Of a DNA stretch of 64,000 nt, positions 54,948-62,539 are shown piece after piece. The notes beneath the pieces are model-generated. The model worked only from the letters and a program-made list of their open reading frames with translations, had not been told where the DNA came from and did no database searches. Source of the stretch: Streptomyces sp. NBC_01723 (GTDB lineage: Bacteria > Actinomycetota > Actinomycetes > Streptomycetales > Streptomycetaceae). Location of the stretch: contig NZ_CP109171.1 in the NCBI RefSeq assembly GCF_036246005.1, forward strand, positions 3,584,001 through 3,648,000, read 5' to 3'. A program made the position numbers and the translations under genes. How positions within the stretch are numbered: the first letter of the stretch is position 1; each line of letters starts with the position of its first letter.

Positions 54948-54966
54948 GCGGGTCGTCCTGACCCGC
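54948..54966. promoter_or_regulatory. 5' stem-loop of the csp leader
   Basis: GCGGGTC-GTCCT-GACCCGC is a perfect 7-bp stem with a 5-nt loop, lying two bases from the predicted transcription start (about 54968), at the extreme 5' end of the leftward csp mRNA. Such a hairpin could protect the message or act as a temperature- or protein-sensitive leader element. Confidence 0.45.
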
Positions 54967-54974
54967 CGGTACCA

Positions 54975-55002
54975 AGGCTAATGCTCTTCAGGCGACTGAC
55001 AA
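54975..55002 (-). promoter_or_regulatory. promoter of the cold-shock gene
   Basis: Read leftward: TTGTCA (55002-54997), a 16-bp spacer and TAGCCT (54980-54975). It is a good vegetative promoter, giving a 5' leader of about 95 nt before GTG 54873. Confidence 0.6.
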
Positions 55003-55035
55003 GACGTCCCTCGGTTGTTCCCCAGGGCTGGGAAC

Positions 55036-55041
55036 TACCCT
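55036..55041 (+). promoter_or_regulatory. -10 box of the leaderless small membrane protein gene
   Basis: TACCCT is followed by 6 nt and GTG 55048. There is no Shine-Dalgarno sequence. Confidence 0.45.
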
Positions 55042-55047
55042 GGTCGA

Positions 55048-55320
55048 GTGCGTGAACAAACCCAATCGAATTCCGCCGCGCCCGGTGACCGACTGATCCG
55101 CGCCGGTGCGATCGTCTTCTTCGTCGGTACGGTGGCCACTCTGGTCACCGTGGCCCCGCTGCTGCTGGGGACGACGCCGTTCCCCACCTACATGTTCGGC
55201 CTGAGCATGCTGATGGGCGTGGGCTTCCTGATCGCCGGGGCGGGGGTGTTCCAGTCGATCGCGGCCGGGCGCCGTCAGGCCCGCGCGGCGGCCGCCCCGT
55301 CGCCCTCGCCGTCCCCGTAG
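55048..55320 (+). CDS. small membrane protein, two helices
   Basis: 90 aa. After a polar head (REQTQSNSAAPGDRLIRAG) come two hydrophobic segments (AIVFFVGTVATLVTVAPLLL and YMFGLSMLMGVGFLIAGAGVF) and a basic tail ending in a Ser-Pro repeat (PSPSPSP). Conserved-hypothetical type; function unknown. Its last 46 bp overlap the convergent HAD gene. Divergent from csp by about 175 bp. Confidence 0.75.
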   Translation: MREQTQSNSAAPGDRLIRAGAIVFFVGTVATLVTVAPLLLGTTPFPTYMFGLSMLMGVGFLIAGAGVFQSIAAGRRQARAAAAPSPSPSP

Positions 55321-55940
55321 CCCGCGAGCCACTCCGGGAACTCCGTCAGGTCGGCGAGGACCACGTCCGCGCCGGCCGCGCGCAGTTCCTCGGCACCGCA
55401 CGGGCCGCTGGCCACCGCCACGGAGCGGGCGCCCGCGGCCCGGGCTCCGCGGACGTCGCCGACGTGGTCGCCGACGTAGACGTCCGCGCCGTGCTCGCGC
55501 AGCGCGACGGCCTTCTGCTCGGCCCACAGGTTGCCCACCACGGCGTCGGGCTCGATGCCGAGGTGCGCCAGGTGCAGCTTGGCGTTGGGTTCGTACTTGG
55601 CGGTGACGACGAGCGTCCGCCCGCCGGCCGCGCGTACGGCGGCGACGGCCTCCCGGGCGCCGGGCAGCGCGAGCGTCGGCTCGATCGCGTAGGACGGGTA
55701 CATCTCCCGGTAGAGGTCGGCGGTGGCGGCGATCTCCTCGGCCGGGAACCAGTTGGCCAGCTCCTCCACGAGCGGCGGCCCCAGCCGCGTGACGGCCAGG
55801 TCGGCGTCGACGTACGTCCCCGTCCGCTCACTCAGCGCCAGGTAGCAGGCCCGGATGCCGGGCCGCGAGTCGATCAGCGTCATGTCGAGATCGAAGCCGA
55901 CGGTGGGGGCGGTACGGGTGGTGAAGGCCATGGCCCCCAT
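55275..55940 (-). CDS. HAD-family hydrolase (phosphoglycolate-phosphatase-like)
   Basis: About 221 aa. Motif I GFDLDMTLIDSRPG (nucleophile Asp and general-acid Asp), motif II VVTAKYEP (Thr), Lys in GNLWAEQKA and motif IV VYVGDHVGDVRGARAAG. The helical cap between motifs I and II is of the C1 type. It would hydrolyse a small phosphate ester. ATG 55940 or 55931 (three codons later, preceded by GGGGG) could start it. The 3' end overlaps the convergent small membrane protein gene by 46 bp, so the last 15 residues are encoded on both strands. Confidence 0.88.
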   Translation of the reverse strand: MGAMAFTTRTAPTVGFDLDMTLIDSRPGIRACYLALSERTGTYVDADLAVTRLGPPLVEELANWFPAEEIAATADLYREMYPSYAIEPTLALPGAREAVAAVRAAGGRTLVVTAKYEPNAKLHLAHLGIEPDAVVGNLWAEQKAVALREHGADVYVGDHVGDVRGARAAGARSVAVASGPCGAEELRAAGADVVLADLTEFPEWLAGYGDGEGDGAAAARA

Positions 55941-56008
55941 TGTGCAGGTCCCACCCGGCACCCCCGGCGGGCCCTCCCCTGCCGACGGCCCACGGCGAGC
56001 CGCCCCGC

Positions 56009-57004
56009 TCAGCCCCGCGGGCGGCGGGAGTGCCAGAGCAGGTACAGGGCCGTGGCGACGGCGGCGCCGCGGAGGACCCAGGGCCAGGTCTCGGTGATCG
56101 CGTCGTTCATGTGGCCCTCGGCGATCGGGTCGCCCCAGCGGCCCTCCGTGCGGCCCCACAGCCAGACCACACCGGCGGCGGCGACCGTGCCGGGCAGGCC
56201 CAGCACCGCCCACTTCGACTGGGCCGCGGTCAGGCGGCGTGACAGGTAGGCGATCAGCCAGCCCAGGCCCAGGGCGACGAGGTTGCCGAGGACGGCGCCG
56301 ATGACCAGGAGCGCGGCGGCGAGCAGCAGCAGGGGGTTGTTCCAGCCGCCGCCGGGCCGGGGCCGGGCCCGGCGAAGCAGCCTCCGCGTCCTTCCCGCCG
56401 GGGCGGGCTCCACGACCTGCTCCACCACGGCGGGCTTCGCGTCGGTGGCGTCCTTCTTCTCCGCCTCGTCCTCCGGCTTCGGCGGCGGCTTGAGCAGCTC
56501 GGGGATCTCCACCCCGCCGACGAACCCGGGCACGCTGTCGCCCATGGCGCCGAACGCGCCGCCCTCCACCCGCCACCAGTCCGGCTGCGGACCGCGGCCG
56601 CCGCCTCCCAGCTCCTGCGCGCTCGCCACATGGGGTGGGGAGGCGGCCGGCTGTTCGGGCGGGGGTTCGGGCGCGTTCCGCCGCAGGCCCTTGCGGCGCT
56701 CGGCCCTGCGGGGGCCCGTGTCCCGCTGCTCGGGCACCGCGGTCGGCGGCGGCACCGGCGCCGGGCGGACCCCGCTCGTGCCGCCCGCCGCGTCGACGAG
56801 GTCGTCGGGGCTGCCGAGCCGGTCCAGGATGCGCCGGACGGCGGCGGGACTGTCCACGGTGGTCCTGGCCCGGTGCCGGTCGATCTCGTTGCGCAGCTCG
56901 GAGACCAGCCGCATGCGCGCGGCCGACGGCAGCTGCCGCTGCTGGGCCACGTCGCCGACGCGGCTCAGATACTCGTAGACGACCTGGTCGCTCTCGATCC
57001 CCAC
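56009..57004 (-). CDS. membrane protein with N-terminal DUF1700/HAAS-like domain
   Basis: 331 aa. N-terminal helical region VVYEYLSRVGDVAQQRQLPS, MRLVSELRNEIDRHRAR and RRILDRLGSPDDLVDAAGG has the pattern of HAAS/DUF1700 domains that pair with PadR-like regulators. A Pro/Arg-rich linker with a WWRVEGGAFGAMGDSVPGFVGGVEIPELL segment follows, then three or four helices at the C-terminus (NNPLLLLAAALLVIGAVLGN...; WAVLGLPGTVAAAGVVWLWG; WVLRGAAVATALYLLW). GTG 57004 has GGAGGG upstream. No padR gene is near. Function unknown. Confidence 0.8.
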   Translation of the reverse strand: MGIESDQVVYEYLSRVGDVAQQRQLPSAARMRLVSELRNEIDRHRARTTVDSPAAVRRILDRLGSPDDLVDAAGGTSGVRPAPVPPPTAVPEQRDTGPRRAERRKGLRRNAPEPPPEQPAASPPHVASAQELGGGGRGPQPDWWRVEGGAFGAMGDSVPGFVGGVEIPELLKPPPKPEDEAEKKDATDAKPAVVEQVVEPAPAGRTRRLLRRARPRPGGGWNNPLLLLAAALLVIGAVLGNLVALGLGWLIAYLSRRLTAAQSKWAVLGLPGTVAAAGVVWLWGRTEGRWGDPIAEGHMNDAITETWPWVLRGAAVATALYLLWHSRRPRG

Positions 57005-57128
57005 GGATCCCTCCGGGGCGGTGTGTTGTGGTAGCCCGTCGCACGAAGGTACCGAATCCTCCCGTGGGCGGCGGACACCCCGCGCACGGCACCGGCGCAC
57101 GCGACCCCCCGCCGTCACCCCCACCCGC

Positions 57129-57134
57129 TAACGT
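57129..57134 (+). promoter_or_regulatory. -10 box of the leaderless Helicase_C_3 gene
   Basis: TAACGT lies 7 nt before the ATG at 57142, without a ribosome site. Confidence 0.45.
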
Positions 57135-57141
57135 GGGCCGG

Positions 57142-59694
57142 ATGAGCACCGAGGAGAAGTCCGCGGCCCCCCGGTCCCTCGCGGAGGCGCTCCGTGTCCG
57201 GGACGACGTCTCGCTGGCCGCCCTCCTGCGCAGCCGTCCCGACCTCATCACTCCTGTGCCCACCGACCTGACGCAGCTCGCCACCCGGGCCGGCACCCGG
57301 GCCTCGGTCGTGCGGGCGCTGGAGCGTCTTGACCGGTTCGCGCTCCAGACGGCGGAGGCGCTGGCCGTGGCGTCGGACCCGGCGCCGTACGGCGAGCTGC
57401 TCGGTCTGATGGCGGGGGACGTCGAGGACCCGGCCGTCGCCGCGGCGCTGCCCCGGGCCGTCGCCCTGCTGCGCGAGCAGGCCCTGGTGTGGGGCGCCGA
57501 CGACCGGCTGCGGCTGGTGCGCACCGCCCGTGAGCTGCTGGCGCCCTCCCCGCAGCACCCGTCCCCCACGGGTCTTGGGCCCACCGTGCGGGAGGCGACC
57601 GCCGGGATGTCGCCGGGGCGGATCCAGGAGATCCTGACCACCGCCGGCCTGCCCTCGACCCACGACTCGGTGTCCGCGGTGACCGCGCTCGGCGCCCTGT
57701 TCGCCGACCGGCGCCGGATGACGGCCCTCCTGGCCGGGCTGCCCGAGGAGTCGCGGGAGGTGCTGGCCCGGCTGGTGTGGGGACCCCCGTACGGTCAGGT
57801 CACCCACGACCCGGCGGCGCACCTGCGCGCGCTCCTCGACCGCGGCCTGCTGCTGCCCACCGCGCCCGGCACGGTCGTCCTGCCCCGCGAGGTCGCCCTG
57901 CACCTGCGCGCGGGCCGCGCGCACCGGGCGCCCGAGCCGGCCCCGCCGGCGGTGGAGGCCGCCGCCACGCACCGTCCACAGGTTGTGGACGCCACCGCGG
58001 CCGGGCAGGCCCTCGCGGCGCTGGCGACCGTGACCGAGCTGCTGAAGGAGTGGGACGAGGGCGGCCCGACGGTGCTGCGGGCCGGCGGGCTGAGCGTGCG
58101 CGACCTGAAGCGCACGGCCGTCGCCCTGGACCTGCCCGAGCCGGTCGCCGCCTTCTGGCTGGAACTGGCCTACGCGGCCGGGCTGATCGCCTCCGACGGC
58201 GAGGCCGACGAGCGGTACGCGCCGACCCCGGCGTACGACGAGTGGCGGGAGCTGCCGCCCGCCGAGCGCTGGGCGAGCCTGGCGCAGACGTGGCTGACGG
58301 CGACCCGGACACCCGGTGTGGTCGGCGGGCGGGACGCGAAGGACCGGACGCTCTCCGCGCTGGGCCCGAACCTGGACCGTTCGGCGGCGCCGGAGGTACG
58401 GCACCGGGTGCTGGCCCTGCTGGCGGGCCTGCCCGAGGGGGCCTCGCCCACCGAGGAGTCGATGCTGGCCCGGCTGCGCTGGGAGCGCCCCCTGCGCGGC
58501 CCCGAGCGGGACCGGCGGGAGGACGACCTGCGGACCCGGCTCGCCCGGTGGACGCTGTCCGAGGCCGAGCTGCTGGGCGTCACCGGCCGCGGCGCGCTGG
58601 CCGCGCCGGGGCGGGCGCTGATCGGGGCGCCCGAGCCGCCGCACCCGGCGAAGGCGCCGGAGGGCCCCGGCGACAAGCTCCCCGTCCACCACCGCACGCC
58701 CGCGCCGCCGGCTCCCCCGGCCCCCGGCGAACGGGCCGCCGCCGCCGCGACCGCCGCCCGGCTGCTGGCGCCGCTCCTCCCGGAGCCGCTGGACCACGTG
58801 CTGCTCCAGGCCGACCTCACGGCGGTGGCGCCGGGCCCGCTGGAGCGTGAGCTGGCCGACCTGCTGGGGGTGCTCGCGGACGTGGAGTCCAAGGGCGGGG
58901 CGACCGTCTACCGGTTCACGCCGGGGTCGGTGCGCCGTGCGCTGGACGCCGGGCAGACCGCCGCCGACCTGCACACCTTCCTGGCCCGGCACTCCCGCAC
59001 GCCGGTGCCGCAGCCCTTGACGTACCTGATCGACGACGTGGCCCGGCGGCACGGGCGACTGCGGGTGGGCGCGGCCTCGGCGTACGTGCGCTGCGACGAC
59101 GACGCGACGCTGGACGAGATCCTCGCCGACCGGCGGGGCGCCGGCCTGGGCCTGCGTCGCCTCGCGCCGACCGTGCTGGCCGCGCAGGCCGAGCCGGCGG
59201 CGCTGCTCGAGGGGCTGCGCGCGATGGGGTTCGCGCCGGCCGCCGAGTCCGCCGCGGGCGACGTGCTGATCGCGCGGGCCGACGCCCGCCGCACCCCGCC
59301 GCGGGCGGCGCCGGAGCCCGTCCCGGACGGTCCGCCGGCGCCCGACGACACCCTGCTGGCGGCCGCGATCCGCGCCGTCCGGGCGGGCGACCTGGCCTCC
59401 ACGGCCCCGCGCAAGCCGGGCCCCGGGGACGGCGAGGGCGGTGCGACGGGCGGCGAGCTGCCCCGCACGGGCGCCGCCGAGACGCTCGCGACCATGCAGG
59501 CGGCCGTGCTGACCGGCGAGGCGCTGTGGATCGGCTACGTGAACGCGGAGGGCTCCGCCAGCCAGCGCGTGATCGCCCCGATCCGGGTGGAGGGCGGCTT
59601 CGTCACGGCGTACGACCACACGGCGGACGAGGTGCGCACCTATCCGCTGCACCGCGTCACGGGCGTGGCGGAACTGGCCGACGACGCGACGTGA
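57142..59694 (+). CDS. Helicase_C_3 / XPB-associated protein with WYL-like end
   Basis: An 850-aa soluble protein. The N-terminal half is helical with repeated winged-helix-like units (SLAEALRVRDDVSLAALLRSRPDL, TGLGPTVREATAGMSPGRIQEILTTAG). The middle (LDHVLLQADLTAVAPGPLERELADLL ... TYLIDDVARRHGRLRVGAASAYVRCDDDATLDEILADR) is the Helicase_C_3 domain. The end ALWIGYVNAEGSASQRVIAP ... TYPLHRVTGV has the WYL pattern. It lacks Walker motifs, so it is not itself a helicase. Its gene precedes xpb here, and the pair is also adjacent in mycobacteria (Rv0862c-Rv0861c, from memory). An accessory role to XPB in DNA repair or transcription is inferred. Confidence 0.82.
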   Translation: MSTEEKSAAPRSLAEALRVRDDVSLAALLRSRPDLITPVPTDLTQLATRAGTRASVVRALERLDRFALQTAEALAVASDPAPYGELLGLMAGDVEDPAVAAALPRAVALLREQALVWGADDRLRLVRTARELLAPSPQHPSPTGLGPTVREATAGMSPGRIQEILTTAGLPSTHDSVSAVTALGALFADRRRMTALLAGLPEESREVLARLVWGPPYGQVTHDPAAHLRALLDRGLLLPTAPGTVVLPREVALHLRAGRAHRAPEPAPPAVEAAATHRPQVVDATAAGQALAALATVTELLKEWDEGGPTVLRAGGLSVRDLKRTAVALDLPEPVAAFWLELAYAAGLIASDGEADERYAPTPAYDEWRELPPAERWASLAQTWLTATRTPGVVGGRDAKDRTLSALGPNLDRSAAPEVRHRVLALLAGLPEGASPTEESMLARLRWERPLRGPERDRREDDLRTRLARWTLSEAELLGVTGRGALAAPGRALIGAPEPPHPAKAPEGPGDKLPVHHRTPAPPAPPAPGERAAAAATAARLLAPLLPEPLDHVLLQADLTAVAPGPLERELADLLGVLADVESKGGATVYRFTPGSVRRALDAGQTAADLHTFLARHSRTPVPQPLTYLIDDVARRHGRLRVGAASAYVRCDDDATLDEILADRRGAGLGLRRLAPTVLAAQAEPAALLEGLRAMGFAPAAESAAGDVLIARADARRTPPRAAPEPVPDGPPAPDDTLLAAAIRAVRAGDLASTAPRKPGPGDGEGGATGGELPRTGAAETLATMQAAVLTGEALWIGYVNAEGSASQRVIAPIRVEGGFVTAYDHTADEVRTYPLHRVTGVAELADDAT

Positions 59695-59695
59695 C

Positions 59696-59713
59696 ACGCC
59701 CTCTTTCGGGCGT
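59696..59713. terminator. hairpin after the Helicase_C_3 gene
   Basis: ACGCCC-TCTTTC-GGGCGT, a perfect 6-bp stem starting two bases after the stop codon. A short terminator or attenuator. Confidence 0.5.
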
Positions 59714-59844
59714 ACGCGCCGGTTCATGCACGCCACGCCGGGTGATTCGCACCTGAGAGGGAGCTTTTTTCATAAACCGCATCGACCTTTCGGCGGTCGG
59801 GCAGCCACGGGGTGTCCTGCACCGAAACCGAAAGGAAGAACCCG

Positions 59845-59964
59845 ATGCGTACTGCCGTTCGCCGAGTCGCCACCGTCCTGGCCTCCACCGCGACCCTGAT
59901 CGCGGCGTTCGCCGCCGAGGCCGCCGCGGTCGGCATCGACCTCGGTGGAGGCGTCACCCTCTGA
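59845..59964 (+). CDS. 39-aa secreted peptide precursor
   Basis: ATG 59845 is preceded by AAAGGAAG at good spacing and encodes MRTAVRRVATVLASTATLIA followed by AFAAEAAAVGIDLGGGVTL. A basic N-region, a hydrophobic core and AxA-like sites form a signal peptide, leaving a mature peptide of only about 10-15 residues ending GIDLGGGVTL. The gene has its own AT-rich upstream patch (CTTTTTTCATAAA, 59764-59776) and a terminator downstream. No homologue is recognised. Confidence 0.55.
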   Translation: MRTAVRRVATVLASTATLIAAFAAEAAAVGIDLGGGVTL

Positions 59965-59994
59965 CCGCCCGCCGATCCGTCACACCCCCTTCCG

Positions 59995-60030
59995 GCGGGC
60001 CGGGCTCCCAGCCCCCGGGGCCCGGCCCGC
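59995..60030. terminator. hairpin between the two secreted-peptide genes
   Basis: GCGGGCCGGGC (59995-60005) and GCCCGGCCCGC (60020-60030) are perfect 11-bp complements with a 14-nt loop. It follows the 39-aa peptide gene by 30 bp. Confidence 0.6.
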
Positions 60031-60035
60031 TCCGG

Positions 60036-60084
60036 ATCCCCTTCCCTCCCTCTCCCTCCCCTCGCTCCCTCCCCCTCCCTCCGG
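60036..60084 (+). other. polypyrimidine tract upstream of the second peptide
   Basis: About 49 bases are almost purely C and T (CCCCTTCCCTCCCTCTCCCT and onward), broken only by one G and ending at CCGGAAGG, the ribosome site of the 71-aa peptide gene. Such strand asymmetry is rare in this chromosome. It could form triplex DNA, an unstructured leader or a protein-binding mRNA segment. Confidence 0.5.
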
Positions 60085-60094
60085 AAGGCTCCTC

Positions 60095-60310
60095 ATGCGT
60101 CCCAAGACCGCCGACCCCCTCCGCTCCGCCGCCCGTTCCGCCGTCGCCGTCTCCGTGGCCGCCCTGATCACCGCCGCGGCGCTGTTCGGCGCGCTCGCCC
60201 CCAAGGCCGCCGCGCTGCCGCTCCCGCTGCCCGCCACCGGCGTGGAGCCGCTGGTCACCGAGGGCCTCACCATCGAGGGGCCGCTGATCAACAACATCGG
60301 TCTCAAGTAG
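60095..60310 (+). CDS. 71-aa secreted peptide precursor
   Basis: MRPKTADPLRSAARSAVAVS is followed by a hydrophobic core (VAALITAAALFGALAP) and KAAALP, a typical signal peptide with cleavage after about residue 41. The mature part is about 30 residues, LPLPATGVEPLVTEGLTIEG then PLINNIGLK, without Cys. AAGG precedes the ATG. It lies between the XPB-associated gene and xpb, directly after the 39-aa peptide gene. It may be a cell-surface or signalling peptide. Function unknown. Confidence 0.65.
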   Translation: MRPKTADPLRSAARSAVAVSVAALITAAALFGALAPKAAALPLPLPATGVEPLVTEGLTIEGPLINNIGLK

Positions 60311-60394
60311 CCCGGCGGCGCGATCAGGCACACTGGACGTTTGGCCGAGCCGTCGAGTCGCTGTCGGCCGTACGCACGCGAAAGGGTGCCGCCC

Positions 60395-62041
60395 GTGAAT
60401 GGTCCGCTGATCGTCCAGTCCGACAAGACCCTGCTCCTGGAAGTCGACCACGAGCGGGCCGGTGACTGCCGTCGGGCCATCGCGCCGTTCGCCGAGCTGG
60501 AGCGGGCGCCCGAGCACATCCACACCTACCGGGTGACACCGCTGGGCCTGTGGAACGCGCGGGCGGCCGGCCACGACGCCGAGCAGGTCGTGGACGCCCT
60601 CGTCGAGTACAGCCGCTACCCCGTGCCGCACGCGCTGCTCGTCGACATCGCCGAGACGATGGACCGCTACGGCCGCCTCACCCTCTCCAAGCACCCGGCG
60701 CACGGCCTCGTCCTGACGACGACCGACCGGCCGGTGCTGGAGGAGGTCCTGAAGTCGAAGCGGATCGCGCCGCTGGTCGGCACCCGCATCGACCCCGACA
60801 CGGTGGCCGTGCACCCCTCCGAGCGCGGGCAGATCAAGCAGACGCTGCTCAAGCTCGGCTGGCCCGCCGAGGACCTCGCCGGGTACGTCGACGGCGAGGC
60901 GCACCCGATCGAGCTGGCGGAGGACGGCTGGGCACTGCGCCCGTACCAGAAGCAGGCGGTGGAGAACTTCTGGCACGGCGGCAGCGGTGTCGTCGTCCTG
61001 CCCTGCGGTGCGGGCAAGACCCTGGTCGGGGCCGGTGCGATGGCGCAGGCCAAGTCGACGACGCTGATCCTCGTCACGAACACCGTCTCCGCCCGGCAGT
61101 GGAAGCACGAGCTGGTGCGGCGGACCAGCCTGACCGAGGACGAGATCGGCGAGTACAGCGGCACGAAGAAGGAGATCCGGCCGGTCACCATCGCCACGTA
61201 CCAGGTGCTGACGACCCGGCGGAAGGGCGTCTACCCGCACCTGGAGCTGTTCGACTCCCGGGACTGGGGGCTGATCCTCTACGACGAGGTGCACCTGCTG
61301 CCGGCGCCGGTCTTCAAGTTCACCGCCGATCTCCAGGCCCGGCGGCGGCTCGGTCTGACCGCGACCCTCGTCCGCGAGGACGGCCGCGAGTCCGACGTCT
61401 TCTCCCTCATCGGCCCGAAGCGGTTCGACGCGCCGTGGAAGGAGATCGAGGCGCAGGGCTACATCGCGCCCGCCGACTGCGTGGAGGTCCGGGTCAACCT
61501 CACCGACTCCGAGCGGCTGGCGTACGCCACCGCCGAGACGGAGGAGAAGTACCGCTTCTGCGCGACGACCGACACCAAGCGGAAGGTGACGGAGGCGATC
61601 GTGCGGCGCTTCGCCGGGCAGCAGATCCTCGTCATCGGCCAGTACATCGACCAGCTCGACGAGCTGGGCGAGCACCTGGGCGCGCCGGTCATCAAGGGCG
61701 AGACGTCCAACGCCCAGCGGGAGAAGCTCTTCGACTCCTTCCGGCAGGGCGAGATCAGCGTGCTCGTCGTCTCCAAGGTCGCGAACTTCTCGATCGACCT
61801 GCCGGAGGCGACGGTCGCGATCCAGGTGTCGGGCACCTTCGGCTCCCGGCAGGAGGAGGCGCAGCGGCTCGGCCGGGTGCTGCGTCCGAAGGCCGACGGT
61901 CATCAGGCGCACTTCTACTCGGTCGTCGCCCGCGACACCCTCGACCAGGACTTCGCCGCCCACCGCCAGCGCTTCCTGGCGGAACAGGGCTACGCGTACC
62001 GGATCATGGACGCGGACGAGGTGCTCGGCGAGGGGGTCTGA
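60395..62041 (+). CDS. xpb: XPB/Ssl2-type DNA repair helicase
   Basis: A 548-aa superfamily 2 helicase, the actinobacterial XPB (ERCC3) homologue, a 3'-5' DNA translocase in repair. N-terminal damage-recognition-like domain, Walker A PCGAGKTL (203-210), DEVH box (297-300), motif III LTATL with the XPB-specific RED motif VREDGRE (327-333), and motif VI QEEAQRLGRVLRPK near 490. The length is close to the mycobacterial protein. GTG 60395 has AAAGGG 8 nt upstream. Partner of the preceding Helicase_C_3 protein by context. Confidence 0.94.
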   Translation: MNGPLIVQSDKTLLLEVDHERAGDCRRAIAPFAELERAPEHIHTYRVTPLGLWNARAAGHDAEQVVDALVEYSRYPVPHALLVDIAETMDRYGRLTLSKHPAHGLVLTTTDRPVLEEVLKSKRIAPLVGTRIDPDTVAVHPSERGQIKQTLLKLGWPAEDLAGYVDGEAHPIELAEDGWALRPYQKQAVENFWHGGSGVVVLPCGAGKTLVGAGAMAQAKSTTLILVTNTVSARQWKHELVRRTSLTEDEIGEYSGTKKEIRPVTIATYQVLTTRRKGVYPHLELFDSRDWGLILYDEVHLLPAPVFKFTADLQARRRLGLTATLVREDGRESDVFSLIGPKRFDAPWKEIEAQGYIAPADCVEVRVNLTDSERLAYATAETEEKYRFCATTDTKRKVTEAIVRRFAGQQILVIGQYIDQLDELGEHLGAPVIKGETSNAQREKLFDSFRQGEISVLVVSKVANFSIDLPEATVAIQVSGTFGSRQEEAQRLGRVLRPKADGHQAHFYSVVARDTLDQDFAAHRQRFLAEQGYAYRIMDADEVLGEGV

Positions 62042-62054
62042 CGGGTCCGGGGTG

Positions 62055-62240
62055 TCAGCGGCGGCGGACGCCGGCCTCCTCCCCGTACTCGCCGAGGATC
62101 ACGACGTCGAAGGCGGCGCCCGCGAACACCCGCACGGCGCGCACGGCGTCGCCGAGCCGGTGCCGGTGGCTGCCGGCCACGGGCGTGGCACCGGACGCAC
62201 GGACCGGTGCCGGGGCGGGGTACATGGTTGCTGCGCTCAT
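62055..62240 (-). CDS. 61-aa conserved-type small protein
   Basis: SAATMYPAPAPVRASGATPVAG, SHRHRLGDAVRAVRVFAGAAF, DVVILGEYGEEAGVRRR. A short Pro/Ala-rich head is followed by a compact region with FDVVILGEYGEE, which reads as real coding sequence (strong GC3). ATG 62240 has GGAG very close. Its end lies 13 bp from the xpb stop (convergent). No family recognised. Confidence 0.55.
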   Translation of the reverse strand: MSAATMYPAPAPVRASGATPVAGSHRHRLGDAVRAVRVFAGAAFDVVILGEYGEEAGVRRR

Positions 62241-62353
62241 GTCTCCATGGTGCGACCGCCCGGCCCCGACCGGCATCGGTCTCCGGACCGAACCCGCTCC
62301 GCCCCCGCGTACACCTCCCGAGGGACGGGTGCCCCTCAGGTGGGAGGGCCCGT

Positions 62354-62482
62354 CCCCTAGGGGTCGAGCGGGGGATGACACCAGAGGGTGGAAAAGGGTT
62401 GGCCCGCCCGCCACCCTCTCCCCTAAAATCTCCGCTCTTGCCCGCCTCCCTCACGGAGTGCCGTCGTCCGGTTGGTAACCGG
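62354..62482. promoter_or_regulatory. regulatory region of the HelD-like gene: three dyads and a -10 box
   Basis: In the 299-bp gap 62241-62539: the palindrome CCCCTAGGGG (62354-62363); the inverted repeat AGAGGGTGG (62383-62391) / CCACCCTCT (62411-62419); the -10 hexamer TAAAAT (62424-62429), giving a start near 62436; and the leader dyad CCGGTT-GGT-AACCGG (62468-62482). The 9-bp repeat brackets the -35 position, so repression or activation there is likely. I did not find a clear rifamycin-associated element. Confidence 0.5.
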
Positions 62483-62539
62483 CCGGCTTCCCGCGCGCGC
62501 CCGCGCCCACCGCACCGCAGGTCACCCGGAGGCACCGCC

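Noticed and set aside
62241..62539. Rifamycin-associated element upstream of the HelD-like gene
   Set aside because: Dyads exist, but none resembles the element as I remember it. HelR identity is therefore left open.
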